A stretch of DNA of 42,504 bases. It comes from UBA5342 sp965662645 (lineage in GTDB: Bacteria > Bacteroidota > Bacteroidia > Bacteroidales > UBA5342). Shown piece after piece: positions 41,752 through 42,504 of the stretch. The stretch covers positions 1 to 42,504 of the forward strand of contig CBFIII010000031.1 of NCBI GenBank assembly GCA_965662645.1. The letters run 5' to 3'. A program made the translations under genes and the position numbers. The notes below the pieces were generated by a model. That model was given only the letters and a program-made list of their open reading frames with translations. It was not told the DNA's origin and searched no databases. Position 1 is the first letter of the stretch. Every line of letters begins with the position of its first letter.

Positions 41752-42459
41752 TTATTGATGCACATAAGTACCAATAGCATCACCTTTAATCACCTTAGCA
41801 AGATTACCATACGTGTCCATATTAAACACTACAATAGGCAAATTATTCTCCATACACATCGCAGTGGCTGTGAGATCCATCACTTTGAGTCCACGCTTAT
41901 GCACCTCATCATAAGTAATATCATCAAACTTAGTCGCTGTACTATCTTTCTCAGGATCAGCAGTATAAACACCATCCACACGTGTACCCTTAAGCATCAC
42001 ATCAGCTTCTAACTCAATACCACGTAGCGAAGATCCTGTATCCGTAGTAAAATACGGATTGCCCGTACCACCCGACAAAATAGTTACTTTACCCTCTTCC
42101 AAAGCCTCTACCGCCTTATCTTTAGAATAAAATTCACCAACGGGCTCCATACGAATAGCTGTAAGTACTTTTGATTTAACCCCCACACCAGTCAATGCTG
42201 AATTAAGTGCTAAAGAATTAATCACCGTTGCTAACATCCCCATCTGGTCGCCTTTTACACGATCAAACCCTTTGGTAGCGCCCGACAAACCGCGAAATAT
42301 ATTACCACCGCCAATGACAATAGCTACCTGCACTCCCATCTCAACGATTTCCTTGATTTGCACAGCATAATCATTCAAACGGTTGGAATCAATACCATAT
42401 TGTTGTTCTCCCATCAGCGATTCTCCACTGAGTTTGAGAAGTATTCTTTTGTATTTCAT
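41752..42459 (-). CDS. pyrH: UMP kinase
   Basis: Phosphorylates UMP to UDP with ATP, an essential step of pyrimidine nucleotide synthesis. The 235-residue, hexameric amino-acid-kinase-fold enzyme has LLKLSGESL (7-15), IGGGNIFRG (about 49-57) and GGTGNPYFTTDT, which bind phosphates. The length is normal. The ATG at 42459 begins the family N-terminus MKYKRILLKLSGE. Upstream sequence to the window edge contains no exact -7 box. Confidence 0.98.
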   Translation of the reverse strand: MKYKRILLKLSGESLMGEQQYGIDSNRLNDYAVQIKEIVEMGVQVAIVIGGGNIFRGLSGATKGFDRVKGDQMGMLATVINSLALNSALTGVGVKSKVLTAIRMEPVGEFYSKDKAVEALEEGKVTILSGGTGNPYFTTDTGSSLRGIELEADVMLKGTRVDGVYTADPEKDSTATKFDDITYDEVHKRGLKVMDLTATAMCMENNLPIVVFNMDTYGNLAKVIKGDAIGTYVHQ

Positions 42460-42504
42460 TTTTGAAACTGTTAGTTGTTTGGTTTTGGATCTGAGCTTAT
42501 CATT

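Noticed and set aside
1..42504. CRISPR arrays, rRNA, intact insertion sequences, toxin-antitoxin or secretion-system genes
   Set aside because: I looked for regularly spaced repeats, transposase motifs and paired small genes and found none that hold up.

Overview
The window is chromosomal DNA from a member of the Bacteroidota, most likely order Bacteroidales. Three things point there. Gene starts are preceded by the Bacteroidota-type -7 box TAnnTTTG, while Shine-Dalgarno sequences are mostly absent. Lineage-typical families are present (DUF4105, DUF4292, a V-type ATPase B subunit, 2-oxoglutarate:ferredoxin oxidoreductase, a Ctc-type L25). The DNA is A+T-rich. I cannot name a genus. Almost every gene is core housekeeping. 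I see no CRISPR array, prophage, intact insertion sequence or antibiotic-resistance gene.

Layout. 1-9.1 kb: typA (-), birA (+), rsmE (-), korB (-), a trmN6-like methyltransferase (+), a family 2 glycosyltransferase (-) and queA (-). This stretch is rich in intergenic repeats: four copies of a ~90 bp two-hairpin repeat and a ~387 bp imperfect fold-back element. 9.4-12.9 kb: a secreted TPR-like protein, the murein-recycling ligase mpl and an OFA-type MFS transporter (all +). 12.9-18.3 kb: polA, a ~0.9 kb gap with decayed coding remnants, asd and a hotdog thioesterase (all genes -). 18.4-20.7 kb: lgt followed after one base by a DUF4105 membrane protein (+), probably a lipoprotein-maturation pair. 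20.7-26.8 kb (-): a FemAB-like acyltransferase, rpsB-tsf, rplM-rpsI, a low-molecular-weight phosphatase and yqgE-xerD. 27.2-28.7 kb (+): dnaA and tRNA-Cys(GCA). 28.8-42.5 kb (all -): coaD-mtaB-ygiQ, an isolated V-ATPase B subunit, an S4-domain protein, rplY-pth, a DUF4292 lipoprotein overlapping a 969-residue amidase-like protein, an NSS transporter and pyrH.

How the genes fit together. Translation and its RNA modification dominate: typA, rsmE, queA, trmN6, mtaB, ygiQ-neighbour context, rpsB, tsf, rplM, rpsI, rplY, pth, the S4 protein and tRNA-Cys. A second theme is the envelope: mpl, lgt plus DUF4105, the FemAB-like protein, the amidase and DUF4292. Replication and chromosome handling are represented by polA, dnaA and xerD.

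The most interesting points are: (1) the lgt-DUF4105 pair, where the DUF4105 protein has a His-then-Cys arrangement suited to acyl transfer and may be the Bacteroides-type lipoprotein N-acyltransferase; (2) the two-hairpin repeat family with pairing-preserving changes, and the neighbouring fold-back element; (3) candidate structured mRNA leaders before rpsB, typA, queA and coaD; and (4) a V-ATPase B gene and a korB gene standing without their usual partners. All coordinates and motifs were read by eye; no database or folding program was used.
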